Source of the DNA: Burhinus oedicnemus
Taxonomy: Eukaryota; Chordata; Aves; Charadriiformes; Burhinidae
Direction: 5' to 3'
DNA: 64,000 nt
Assembly (NCBI GenBank): GCA_008921705.1
Contig: VFFE01007653.1
Coordinates: 655,058-719,057, forward strand
Positions 1 through 64,000 of the stretch are shown here, piece by piece (within the stretch, counting starts at the first letter, position 1; the number at the start of each line of letters is the position of its first letter). A model generated the notes under the pieces. The model had not been told where the DNA came from and did not search any database. It saw only the letters and a program-made list of their open reading frames with translations. A program made the translations under genes and the position numbers.

Positions 1-1337
1 CTTTCTGCTTCTTTCAGGAACGAAGATGAGTGAAGTTGCCTATTCTTGTATTTCTCCTTTTGCTTTGTTGGAAAGAGAGCAGGCTTCCTGCTACCCAACT
101 GGGGCAAGGCTGAGAGGTTTCCTCTCTCCTGCAATCTCCAGAGCCCCACGTAATGCCCTGATTAAGCCTCTCTCCAGCTGCTCTCTCTTGCCATCAGGTC
201 ATTTAGTTTATCTTATCAATATCATTCAAATCTTGCTAAAATTAAAATTACCACCAGAAACACTTGGGATGTTTTTAGAGTGCTTTCCTTAGATAAGTAT
301 GTATTACTAACAGCCACCTAGAAACTTTTGAAATCATTGAACACTGTTAGCTAAATCTGATAGTGAGGTAGTGATTTATGAAATTTATTAAATATAAACT
401 GTGTAAAAGTGGGCAAATTTATAGAGGAGCCTATTAACACTCTTTTTTAAGAAAAAACCCCACAGTTTGAGCACATTTCTTGTTAGACACCAGAGGATCT
501 AGATAGAAAAGAGCCGACGTAGATGCCTCAACTCTTGGAAAGCTTTCATTCGGCTTTCCCGTTTTATCAGACACCAGGAATTCTATTGAGGTTTCTTTGG
601 CAACAACCAGATGAAGCTTTTTCTAAACTTTGGCGTTTACAATTTTTTAATATAGTGTGAGCTCAGTCTGCACCACTGGGTGTCGTGAAGTTCAGAAGTC
701 AAATCAACCAGGAGACACAAATGCTTAGGGAAACAGACTTTGTTAGTTCTGGTACTTAGAGATACCTTTATTTTTATTTCATTCTGCAGTGATTTCTGAA
801 TATGCATTGGTAAAGTTTTTGAGGAACTCTCAAAACCAAACAGGGATCCTGAAATTCCTTCCAGATAGGACTCCCAATTTTCACATTTCGGCTTGATCTA
901 AACAAGTTCCAGTTGGTAATAAAGATTTTGTGACAAAACAGAGTTTCTGGATCTTGTACCTATTGACATCTCAGATGAAACCAGCAATAATCTGCTTAAA
1001 AGTGAAGTTGATGGTTTTTAATGGGCTTGTATTGTTTTTTGATGAAAACGTGAGCTATTTCTTTGTATTCCAATCATATGTTCTAAGAAAGTAGGAAACC
1101 AAAATTGTTAGTAGGTCTTTTTAACATTAAAGTTTTACCCATATAAATTTAGTGATTTGTGTTTCTTGTTTTCATTGTAATATATATGAGTTGAGCTCTT
1201 CAGCAAAATCCTGATGAGGACAATGTAATATCCTTTGATCCCTCCTACTAGGGTCAGAGACTATTACAGATGGCATGGCTATTTGAACCACCCACTTTTT
1301 GCCAAAATGGCTTTTATTTTTTCCACTGCTAATTTAA

Positions 1338-1715
1338 TCACAGAATCACAGAATGGTTGAGGTTGGAAGGGGTCTGTGGAGGTCATCTGGTCTAATCCCC
1401 CTGCTCCAGCAGAGCCACCTAACACCAGTTGCCCAGGAACATGTCCAGATGGCTTTCAAACCTCTCCAAGGATGGAGACTCCACAACCTCCCAGGAAAAC
1501 CTGTGCCTGTGCGCAGTAACACTCACGGTAAAGAAGTGTTTCCTGATGTTCAGAGGGAACCTTCCATGTTTCAGTTTGTGCCAGTTGCCTCTAATTTTGT
1601 TCTGCTTTAAAAATCTCTCACTTCTCTCATTATGTTGAATGAAGAGCAGTATCCTCCTCTGAAACAAACTTCTTTACAGCTATCGGCAGAACTGATCTTG
1701 AGGATAGGTCCTCAC
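1338..1715 (-). mobile_element. CR1 non-LTR retrotransposon, 5'-truncated 3' end
   Basis: On the + strand it begins with the CR1 3'-terminal repeat (atcacagaatcacagaatgg) and the ggttggaaggggtct...tctaatccccctgc block, the reverse complement of a CR1 tail. The element therefore lies on the - strand. Protein frames from 1419 to 1667 (-) retain the end of ORF2, with stops. It is diverged, and the right edge is approximate. CR1 insertions make no poly(A) tail. Confidence 0.85.
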
Positions 1716-2080
1716 ACCTAGAAAAAATATTTTCTGTATGATAAATAGGATAAGAAAGCAACTTGAGTAATGAATCCATTATTGAACTCCTTGCCCACAA
1801 GCCTCAGAGTACAAAATTCACACAATTACAATGGTTCAGAAAAAAAGAGATTTAAAAAAGAAACCAAACTTTTCTCAAAATGCAGACTGTTCATGAAAAG
1901 AAAGCAATGAAAATGCATGCAAAGGATATTTTGCTACTTGAAAATCAAGAGCTTTCCTCTTTTTGTTTATTTTGAGCAAGGCAAGAGAGTGACAGTAGTC
2001 CTTCTGACAGATTCTTACAGGCAGTGGAGTAAGGAATGTGTTAGTCCTTTGCCAAAGTGGTCAGAGGGGAAGGGAGCACT

Positions 2081-2162
2081 ATTTTATTTTATTTTATTTT
2101 ATTTTATTTTATTTTATTTTATTTTATTTTATTTTATTTTATTTTATTTTATTTTATTTTAT
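2081..2162. repeat. (ATTTT)16 pentanucleotide microsatellite
   Basis: There are sixteen perfect ATTTT units from 2081 to 2160. It is uninterrupted and so likely length-polymorphic. An open frame reading through it (1917-2273) is an artefact of the repeat. Confidence 0.95.
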
Positions 2163-4477
2163 AAATATTTTCAAATATTTAATACAGAAATACTTCTAGA
2201 CTTTAGAACAAATTATATCAATATGAAAAACTTTGTTCCAAAGCTTTTTCCAAGAAGTAGACCAAATGTTTAATAGAAAAAAAGAGGAAGCCAGCACAAG
2301 TAGCATCCCCACACAGTGAAACTGAACTACATAGTGAGACCCTTATGATACAGTTCTTCTATATTTATAAGAGTCAAAAGTGCCTTATTTACTCTGAACT
2401 AACTGTAACAGGCCTGGTAACTTCTCCATAGGTAACTGTAGCCTTCCTTTTACCTGGTTTTGTGAGAATATAAACACATGTTGTTCATGCCTTTGCCCTT
2501 GAAATACAGGTTTAGGGTATGGAAAGATTGTTATATGGCATATGTGGATTTCTCTGAGACCATGAGAGAAATACAAAATGTTGGGGGAAAAAAACCATCT
2601 TTCTTCCTAGATCCTCATTTAATGTGTGTTTTGTCCATGTATTTCTTTATACGGTCCTCTGTTATAATACAAATGTAGTCAAGTATTTTGACAAGTGGTG
2701 CATAACTGGACTTTATAATTTTGTACAAACATCTTCATTTACAGAAAAAATTCTTAGTTCGAACCACAGAGGATGTTTTTAAAATGCTGTAGTAGTAAGA
2801 GAAACTAAAACTCTTGTCCCAGCAATTCTGTTGCTCCAAACTTCAAGCTTACACTAGGTAGAAGAGCAAAAAGACAGTCAGGAAATTCAGGGAAGATGTC
2901 TGGGGTCTGAGTCTTAGGGTAGGTCTTCAGCTCGTCTTCATTAGAGTAGCCTGGAGGTTTCCAGAGCTGCTTCCAGCTGCCTGCATCCCCAAAAGACAAT
3001 ATACATGCTGAGCCTACCTGGATCGCGCCATTGCTCAGCACTGACCTTGTCTTGCCTCCAAGACACTCCCATATTAAGGCGACACAGTGGTCAAAGCCCT
3101 TGACTGTGCGCTTGCTGGAGTCAATTCTTTTGCAGCTTCTTTGCATCACGCAGAGAATCTCAACCGATCAGACAACCATGGAGAACCAGTACTTAATTTT
3201 TTCCTTCTGCTGTGCTGAAATTCCTAAAAGTACTGAAAAGGTTAGTGCAAGCACACTTGAGCGCTAGTAGAAAAGTCTATTACTGCTTTTTATTCTCCTG
3301 GAATAGCAGGACACTGTATATGAAAATCATGATGAATCGTTATATAACATGGACATTATTCTTAATTATTGCTTTACAGTAGTTTGCCCTTTGACAATTT
3401 TGATTAGAAGTTGATCCTCAATAAGGCTATGAATGCAAGTACAGCTATCTCTGGTGTTGTGTTAGGAGCTGTGCTAAGAATCAAGTCTTTTATAAAAACA
3501 GTAGAACACACTTTTTAAAAAAACAGATGTGCCCTGCCAGACGATTATGGCTGAGGTTTTTCTTTCTGCTAGCTTTTCATTTGTTTTTAATATGTACCAT
3601 ACTGAAAGCTACATGTGGTGGAATTGTTTGTAGTAGTCTGTGAACTGTAAAGAGAACATTTGTGTCACTTCCTTTTTTTAAAAGCATATATGAAGTAACA
3701 TGCAAATTGTTAAAGCAAGTGGTGTTAAGCTGTATTTCTCTTTCTCTTATTAAGGCCTAATGAGATATAAAATGAACCTTTGAAATTTCAAAAACTCTCT
3801 TGTTCACAGAAGTTAATCTGTTTTAGGATTTCATCATTGCAGGGGGAAACTTGATCATGCGCCTATACGAAACACCTGATTAGTAGGTCAGTCCTGGCTG
3901 GGAAGAATTGGAGGGTGCTACACAGAGGTCAGAAACAGTGTTGTGAGGCTGTCAGATGCATGGCTGATAATTATTTTTTTATTCTTAGCTTAGTGGTGAC
4001 AGGGTGTTATACTTGAAAAGCTGTTAACCTCGACAACATTTTCCACCACATTGTGTAACAACAAAAGTGTGGGCCAAATTTAGAGCTTCAGTTCTGTTTA
4101 GAAAAAAGCTTTCCTAGGGTTGTTCTGCCCTTCAGAACTGTGGGAACAAAGCAGTCGTGCTTGTTTGATGGGTACTTTGTCACCAGTTAGAAACCCTTTT
4201 ATTTCCGTTTAAGCTATCAGGACTGGCCTTGATGGCTCTGCCATCTGAGAACTAGGAGGAGATGCTGAGTCCAGCAAGTCTCTAGCCTAGCATTGGCCAT
4301 CACAAGTCTACTTCAGTCTGAGGGGTCAGTTAGGTCCCCACGGCAGCCACAGACTCTTGGAGTGTGGGAGTCAGGAACAGCAGATCATGAGAAACATCCT
4401 CAGGGTGGTGGGACTTCCTTGTGAGTGATGGATTCTGTTTTCTAATATGCTTTGAGATACACTGGGAAGGTGGATAA

Positions 4478-4585
4478 TAGTAGCAGTAGTAGTAGCAGTA
4501 GTAGTAGTAGCAGTAGCAGTAGTAGTAGTAGTGTTGGTGATAGATATTAATATGTTGGTTTTATATATATATATAAAATATATAT
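4478..4585. repeat. Interrupted (AGT/AGC)n trinucleotide tract and an adjacent (TA)n tract
   Basis: Positions 4478-4532 consist of TAG/CAG units in mixed order, about 18 trinucleotides. A short (TA)n run follows at 4562-4585. These are simple sequence repeats in intron. Confidence 0.9.
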
Positions 4586-6077
4586 TGTTGATAATATATT
4601 TCAGTACTTTTACCTAAATATGGTACCCCTCAAGTTTATGTTGTCGTTTTCATACTTCTCAGAAAAACCTCACCCTCTTACTCTCTTAAGTATTAGAAGG
4701 GGTGATGTTTACTTGTGAAGAAAAACACAAGTTTCCCAATATCTGATTTTCAAGAACTGCTGAAGGGCAGGTTGCAGGCTAGCGATAAAATAACGTCATA
4801 CAGATTCATTTTACCTCACTTCATTATGCTTTTTATCCTCAATGAAAGCATTGTATAAGGTCATCAGATAACTATGCATACATTAACCGCACCTCCGCTT
4901 CATCAAGAGCACGTAATGCCATACAATCCCAAACGTATTATAAACAAAGTTATTTCTATTTCCAGTACTGATCTTGATGAAATCTACACTGTGAGATCAG
5001 TAAACCAGTTGTGTTCAAGAACTAGTGAGCTGTGATGTCTGCTGTGTTGCAGAACATCACAGATTCTCTTCTGATGGATAAACAGGCTGGAAAATCCTGA
5101 CTTTATTTGCCAGGGGAATTCTTTTGGATCCGATAGCATTTATACTATGACAGGTCTGAAAGACAGTATTTACAATTCAATGGGGATGGTTTTTGTTGAG
5201 TATCTGTTAGTGTTGTTGCTGAAGCGGTAGGTTAATCATGATACAGGCAGGCACTGCAAAATTTTCTTTAAATCGTTCTGCCAATTAATCTCAACCCAAA
5301 CTTCTTCTCGCATTGCCTTTTTCCAGAGGTAAATGGGTATTATTCAAAATTGTGGAGTGTTTTTGCAATAGCCACAAGTATGCAAAGTTTAACAGCTGTG
5401 AAGGGACCAGAAGTTTTTGGGCACATGCTCTGTAATGTAAAAAGATCCGAAGCTAGTACTCTAGGTGTTGAACAGTAATGCACTGAGCTGTTGGGCAGTA
5501 GTCCATGCTGGGGTGTTTTATTTAAAAAGGAGTTAATTTGTTTGCCTGATTTTTTTGCTTGTCTGACATTTTGAAAATAAGGTTAATTTGATGTGAAACA
5601 AGGGAGATGTTTTAGATGGGAATAACAAGCCCACTGAACAAATACTTCTCTACCTTGGAGTTATGTTTGCATGTAGCTGAACCAGAAGCTTGCCCGCCAG
5701 GAGTTTCAAAACTTCATGTTTCAGATGCCCAGCTTGTAAGACAGTCTGCCTGGGCTAAAACTCACTCAGCTCTGAGTTTAGTGTGGAGAAGCATTCTCCC
5801 CTTCTGACCTACATCAGAAAAAGAGCGGCCAGGCTTCGTAGGTGAGGCTCGCACACGAGACATGGGATTATTTTTCTGAAATTATTTGCATACCAACACA
5901 TCTCCTGTTGTTGGAGAGTTACTGAAGAGGGGAATGTCTTCCCCTCTGTAAGCGAAACTTCTGCAGGTTTTAAGACGGTTGGCTCCGATGTGACATACCA
6001 AAATTTTGGTTAAACCACGACTTGCCACACTGTTCCTGGGTCCGCTGCCCACATTGTGTTGCTGGGTCCAGTTCCAA

Positions 6078-58841
<52,764 letters not shown>

Positions 58842-58842
58842 C

Positions 58843-58848
58843 AATAAA
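58843..58848 (+). terminator. PDE4D: AATAAA immediately after the PDE4D stop
   Basis: A canonical poly(A) signal begins one base after the stop codon, with a T/G-rich tract about 55 nt downstream. If used it would give a 3'UTR of only a few tens of bases. Use is uncertain. Confidence 0.3.
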
Positions 58849-61844
58849 GACAGTCTCCTTCTCTCTTGCCCTCTCTCTTTCTTTTCTCCTTTCTCTCTGC
58901 TTTTTTGGTTTTGGGGTTTTTTTGGTTTTGTTTGTTTTGGTTTTTTTTTATTAGGTAATGCTTTCCAAAGTGTATGTCATATGCTACAACCATGGTCACA
59001 ACTCGCTGTCATCTGCCAGGACGTTTGTTGATCAAAACTGACCTTGATGACTCAGTTTGGCACTCAGGAATATTGTAACCAGAATTTTCACCTCCATGGC
59101 AGCAGAAAGCAGGGGGAGAACATCCATAAACTACATTTTAATAAGCTCTCCATTTGGCAGATTTGATTAAGTAAAGCAAATGTTTTCAGAGGAGTACCAC
59201 CTGCCAACCGAAGCTGGTATGCTTTGATAGTTTTTTGAATTCATTGTATTTCACAAGCAAAGCATTGGATAATGCTCATCATGAGAGGAAACAGACAGAA
59301 AATAAACTGAGGTTCCTACTGGAAAACAAATGCACATAAATGATGGGACACAACATGATTCTGTTACCAATAGGAAGATGAGCTGTGGAAATTGCATAAT
59401 TTTCTAATTTTAAGTCTTCCTGATACGTGACTGAAAAAAGTGTGACCCAGTGGGTTGCACTAACCTCTGCATTTTGTATAATATGTAAAAGAGAGATCTT
59501 TTGTAGAGCTTACTTTTACTAAATGTACCAAGGTATTATATTTAAAGAAAAACACTTTCAGACTTCATCTGCCGCTGGTTATTTTTTTTCCAAAGAGTAA
59601 CTTGCAAGTTTTCAGTACAAATCTGTGCTACACTGGATAATACTTCTAGGTTTTTTTCCTTTCCTTCTTTTTTTTTTTTGCACCTTAGAATCTCATCGTA
59701 ATATTGAGCTGTAAAAGTCTATTATTTTATATATTAGTGAGTTCCGTGAATATCCTTTATGTTACATACAACTCTTTCAATATGATGGCTTTTATGTTTG
59801 TTTTTTCATCATAGTTTTCCCAAACATTTTAGAGGAACTTACACTGTGCTTTTGCCCTCATAGTGGCCTAATTCTGCCAATTCTGTCTTACTACAAGAAG
59901 TGGTTGCACTGGGACCACTAAGATTAGGATTTGCAGGACTAGAGCCCATTAGAAAGGTAATGAATTGTCATCTTAATACAAAAGCAGCTCTTCTGCTATA
60001 CTACTAAAATTTATCCCTCTGAAACGTGGTTTCCAGACCATTTTTGGCTGGAAGCTATAGACTGCTAATAGAACAGGCTAATACGATGTATGGAATATTT
60101 GTTCTGGCAAAAAAAGCATTAGTGTAATATTTCCGATTTTGACTTTCTTAATAACTTTTTATCTGTGTCAGCTATCTAGTTAAACCATTTGCTCATCTGA
60201 GATGTGTACAACATAAAAATAATGATTAGCATTATTTTTTCATGTCTTTGTTGCAAGAAGAGCCAGGTCAGTCTTGTCTTTTTATATTTTTAAGTAAATG
60301 AGCAATGCATCATGAGAGTTGTAGTTTACTCCACATTATTTCAATCTCAGATCTTTTCATTCTTTATCCGGCTTGTGCTGAGGGAATCCTGTTTTTCAGT
60401 TTGATTGGTACTGAAAGCTTCTGTAACTTGGAAGGTTAAAGGGAGGTAGGAGTTTGTATTTGCCATTTTCTAGCCCTGTTGTTTGGTCACATGAAAGGAG
60501 AAGGAATTTTATTTCCTCCACTTTACTCTGTTAAAACTGTAATTTTGAGCGTAGAAGACGGCAAATAGTTGCCTAGGGAAGCTAGCAGCCTCCCACTCTA
60601 AAATTCTGGTGAAACGACAGTATCAAGATGATTTCTTAACGAAGGAAGATAACAACAGCCATTATTTCCCCTCTGGATTCATTTTGTAGTAAATTTGCAG
60701 ATATGAATACAGGGGTTTTTTTAAGTGTCTGAGATCTAGAATAAAAAACTGTTTAAAAATATTTGGTTAATAATTCAGTGTTTAAATGCGTTTTGCATTC
60801 TTCTAGATCCAGGTCATAGTTTTTCCTACCTGTAGCCCTCACAGGGCCTTAGCACAGAAGATGCTGAAGGAGGAAAGAGAATGAAGAGAACTCATGGGTT
60901 TTTTTTCAGTTTTTGACTGGTCTTTTTATTCATCATCATTTCTTCCTGAACCTAATCCATCTAAAAATCCTTTCATTCCCCAAGAGTGCCTGGAACCTTA
61001 ATAATGGAAAAGCAATATAAATTCCAAAATAACCAATAGGGACCTGAAAAGGTTTTGTATCTGCACTAATTGAAAGGAAATGGAAAGAGTAACACCATAT
61101 TGTGAGGTATACACCCATATATGTGGACAATCAAATAATAGAAAATTGTATCATTTCTTAGAGATGGGGATATAATGCACTGTACAATCTTTTTTTTCCT
61201 CTTTTGCCAAAGTGTGTTTTAGCATTGCACACTGCTTTAAAACAATACAATTTACAAGTGGCTTTATGTGTTCTGAATATTTTTGCCATAAGAAAATGCA
61301 GTGAGTGGGTATTGAGTGGGGAAAAAAAAGAATATTCACCTTGCTTGTAACAGTACACTTTAGCTTGCAAGTTACTGTACTCAATAATGCTGTATTTGAA
61401 TTCTTAAATTGTTTTGTGTCATTAAAAAATGATAATGAAAGAATATAGATAGAACAAATAGCATTCAGAAGTTTAAAAAACTTGAATGAAATGGATTTTG
61501 CAGAAAGCTTTGACAGTTCTTTTCAAATGCATTATTTATTTTATTTGTGCCATGTGTTTTTCTCACCAAATGACCTTACCTGTAATACAGTCTTGTTTGT
61601 CTCTGTTTACAACCATATATTTATTGTAATGTACATACTGTAATGTTAATTGTAAATTATCAGTTCTTATTATAACATCATCCTTGTTGGGGTGGTGTTG
61701 CTATATTTGGAAACTCTTGGTGAGAGAATGATTATTGTGTATACATATTCCTTGTACATTTTTTCTCCTGTAATATATTTAATGTCAACTTAGAGCTTGT
61801 TTATGGAAGATTGAAGAAAAGTATAAAATACATAAAGATATATC

Positions 61845-61850
61845 AATAAA
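61845..61850 (+). terminator. PDE4D: Likely main poly(A) signal of PDE4D
   Basis: AATAAA lies in tatcaataaaaaaagctgca, followed by a T/G-rich segment (ggtctttggt) 11 nt further on. It is preceded by AU-rich sequence with UGUA motifs (61751-61775), which bind CFIm. This is the best candidate for the mRNA end. Confidence 0.65.
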
Positions 61851-61870
61851 AAAAGCTGCAGGTCTTTGGT

Positions 61871-64000
61871 CCCAGGGCTGTGCCTTAACTTTGAACAATA
61901 TTTTCTTCTGTTTTGCTGCATTTGAAAGTAAGGTAGCTGTGGGGATAGGGCTGGGCATTTCCACCATATTTTTAGTTGCTAACTGATGGGGTTACTCGTA
62001 CAAGCTAATATGCATGATACTACAATGAGCTTTATTCATGACCCTACTGGAAGTTCAACCTTTTCCAGACTTCTGGCAATATAATTTTATTGCCTCTCTG
62101 AGTATCTTTTTACAGGATATCAGCAGGGATTATTGCAGACATTTTTTGCTGCCCCCCCCCCAAAAAAAAAAAAAAGATGCTGTATTTCAGTACTGAATTG
62201 CACTGAAACAGCGTTGGAAAGCATTTATGATAAGCATTTGATTTTAATGCATGTTGGCAAATGGAATAATCAGAATTAGAACAGTATAACTCATACACTT
62301 TTACAATCATCTGTAATATCCCTTCTTTTTTTAGTAGCACAAATTATCACTGTATAAGCAGAATTCATAAAGTAGGACAAAAGACAGTTTTACTCTTGGA
62401 AACGCTTTCCAGCACCAGTGTTAGTGTTATCAGCAGCCAAAGTTTTATTTTATATAGATGTATCTAAGGCTTTGTACAGGTGTGTATAGCATAGTGCACT
62501 AGATCTACAGGAGAGTGGTAAACCCTTAGATCTTTTAATAACGCTAGTATTAGGTTTGCAGGTTGGATGGAGCATCTCTTGCTGTTTGACTTGTCACATT
62601 GCTCCAGACTACTTGGAACTGATACCAGTGAATTTGCCAGAGCGAGGTGAATGCCCCTCCTCCGTTCCAGCGATGCCCAGCCCTTGTAGCATGCAACTTC
62701 TTTGTGAAAGGAGAGATTCTTTTTCAAAGAAAAACAGAGCCTCCTTTTTGACACAAACTGTAGATTTTAGCAGCCCTGGCCCAAAGGAAATTGACTGCTT
62801 TTGGTTTAAACGGTATAAAAGGGACACTATAACAACAGAAATCCTGAACAATTTTTTGTTATTATTTTAATTTGATTTTTCCTTTGGGTATGTCTTGAGA
62901 GTGGCAACTTGTGTGAACATTGCACATGACTATTCTTTCACTGGTTTCTTAGCCTCTCTTACAGCCTATGGGATAGTACTGTACATCAATACCTTCATAT
63001 GAAATTTTTATATGCAATGGAAATAAAAGCATGGGTTGATTCTGCATAGTTACTGTATTTGATTTTCTTTTGCAAGTTAATTTTTTTTTGCATCCATCCC
63101 ATAGTTGTGACATCTTAAGAGAAAGCGCATTTCCAGAATAATTTGATTACCATATTTTTGTCATCATACTGTTTTGCATAGATAATACAAAATAAATGTG
63201 GGCACAAATCAGAGAAGTCAATCAGATGTAGTATTTCATAAGGGAGTCTAATCCACAAAGGCGCTATACAGTTACATAGAAAGGCACTCAATCTCTGTTT
63301 TCGTTCTCTGTCCTTAGAAAGTAAAACTTCAGCTTTGAAGAAACTAGAAGACCACAGGTTGCTTAGAGGAGCGATACACTGGGATACCAAAAAGAAAGAG
63401 AGTACCGTAGTTAAATATTGACCAGACAATCTCAGCTCTAAATGGATGATAAATTGCTTTTTAAAATAAAATTCATAAATGACAGCTGTTGTCTTGAAGA
63501 AGAAATGTGGTGTTAATGCAGGTCAGGCTCTTGAAGTGGCTTACATGCACCTCTCCTTGATCAGAGCAAGGGTGGTGGTGTTTGGGGGATGGGTTGTTTG
63601 CTTAACTGAAAATACTTTCTGATTGAATACAAAAAAAATTTTACGTCTGTTTTGGCCTTAAGTCTCTCAGATCCTTCTTTGGATTTGGGGTTAGTTTGCA
63701 AGGAGTACCAATCCTTAGGACTCCTTTCTAATCGCACCTTGGTGGCGGAAGAGGCTGTTAAGCGCTGTGCTGAGATGATGAAGGGTGCTGCACCGAGCAC
63801 GGGGGGCTGGATAAACCAGGTGGTGCCTGTCGCTGTTGGCAGGCTCGTCCTCACGTGTTCCCAGCGGCCCTAATGGGAAAGTGGTTTGCATATATCATGG
63901 CTGTTATGAAGGGAAGAAGGAATCCCAAGTTCTTGTTGGCACTACTAGAACCTTTTCAGTAAGGAGCTGTGCATATGGTGAGCTTGAAGCTGACCACGTT
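61871..64000 (+). other. Downstream flank or distal 3'UTR
   Basis: No gene is recognised. Further AATAAA motifs lie at 63022-63027 and 63191-63196, so a longer mRNA is possible. A compound homopolymer of ten C and fourteen A occurs at 62152-62175. A GC-richer patch at 63.73-63.87 kb has short open frames with no recognisable family. Confidence 0.6.

Larger units (their letters stand above)
58842..61870 (+). other. PDE4D: PDE4D 3'UTR
   Basis: Non-coding sequence follows the TAA stop to the strong poly(A) signal at 61845. It contains a pyrimidine tract (58856-58900), a T/G-rich tract (58901-58950), an AU-rich nonamer TTATTTATT inside a longer ARE-like run (61532-61546) and a Pumilio-type TGTACATA (61630-61637). 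Intermediate AATAAA motifs occur near 59305 and at 60740-60745. Length and AU-rich character fit a long, regulated mammalian-like PDE4D 3'UTR. The end is inferred, not proven. Confidence 0.7.

Noticed and set aside
26..292. Possible exon after ctttcag near 17, with an 88-codon frame
   Set aside because: It matches no PDE4D isoform, has no convincing donor and no recognisable protein.
1917..2273. 118-codon frame
   Set aside because: It is created by the (ATTTT)n repeat, which translates to a FILFY-type periodic peptide.
61871..64000. A second gene downstream (RAB3C is the neighbour expected from mammals)
   Set aside because: No RAB GTPase motif or other conserved coding sequence occurs before the window ends.

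Overview
The window is vertebrate nuclear DNA, almost certainly from a bird. It carries one host gene, PDE4D (cAMP-specific 3',5'-cyclic phosphodiesterase 4D), on the + strand, in long introns. The dispersed repeats I can recognise are all CR1 non-LTR retrotransposons, the dominant avian family; I see no Alu/B1-like SINEs, bacterial genes, tRNAs, rRNAs or CRISPR.

Layout. About 1-6.1 kb is intron of the upstream-initiated long PDE4D isoforms, with a CR1 fragment and microsatellites. About 6.14-7.13 kb is a CpG island with an assembly gap; it holds the intragenic promoter and first exon of the short form PDE4D1 (ATG at 6739). The 3' 113 nt of that exon (6857-6969) is also the exon that long forms should splice into. 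A 38.7-kb intron follows (6970-45633). It contains the first coding exon of the super-short isoform PDE4D6 (37538-37585), a 2.2-kb CR1 nested inside a much older CR1-like relic (31.4-33.6 kb), and a second assembly gap (36946-36965). The nine shared exons lie at 45634-45727, 49284-49456, 50451-50549, 50639-50803, 52523-52622, 56369-56523, 57033-57155, 57656-57838 and 58431-58841. They encode the rest of UCR2, the HD-type catalytic domain and the C-terminal tail. The 3'UTR runs to a strong poly(A) signal at 61845, with weaker candidates before and after. No second gene is recognisable to 64000.

How the parts work together. Joining 6739-6969 to the nine shared exons gives 1734 nt, all in phase, encoding 577 residues (PDE4D1-like). 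Starting at the internal Met at 6955 gives 505 residues (PDE4D2-like). Starting from 37538 gives 516 residues (PDE4D6-like). All share one cAMP-hydrolysing domain and differ in how much of the regulatory N-terminus they keep. UCR1 and the long-form first exons are not in the window.

Most notable points: the tiny PDE4D6 exon hidden in the large intron; a GC-AG intron of only 89 bp; a Tyr at the UCR2 position that is Phe in primate PDE4D; apparent loss of the donor that would make the PDE4D2 5' intron; the nested CR1 pair; and a possible regulatory module near 19.0-19.2 kb. I found no wholly new biological system.
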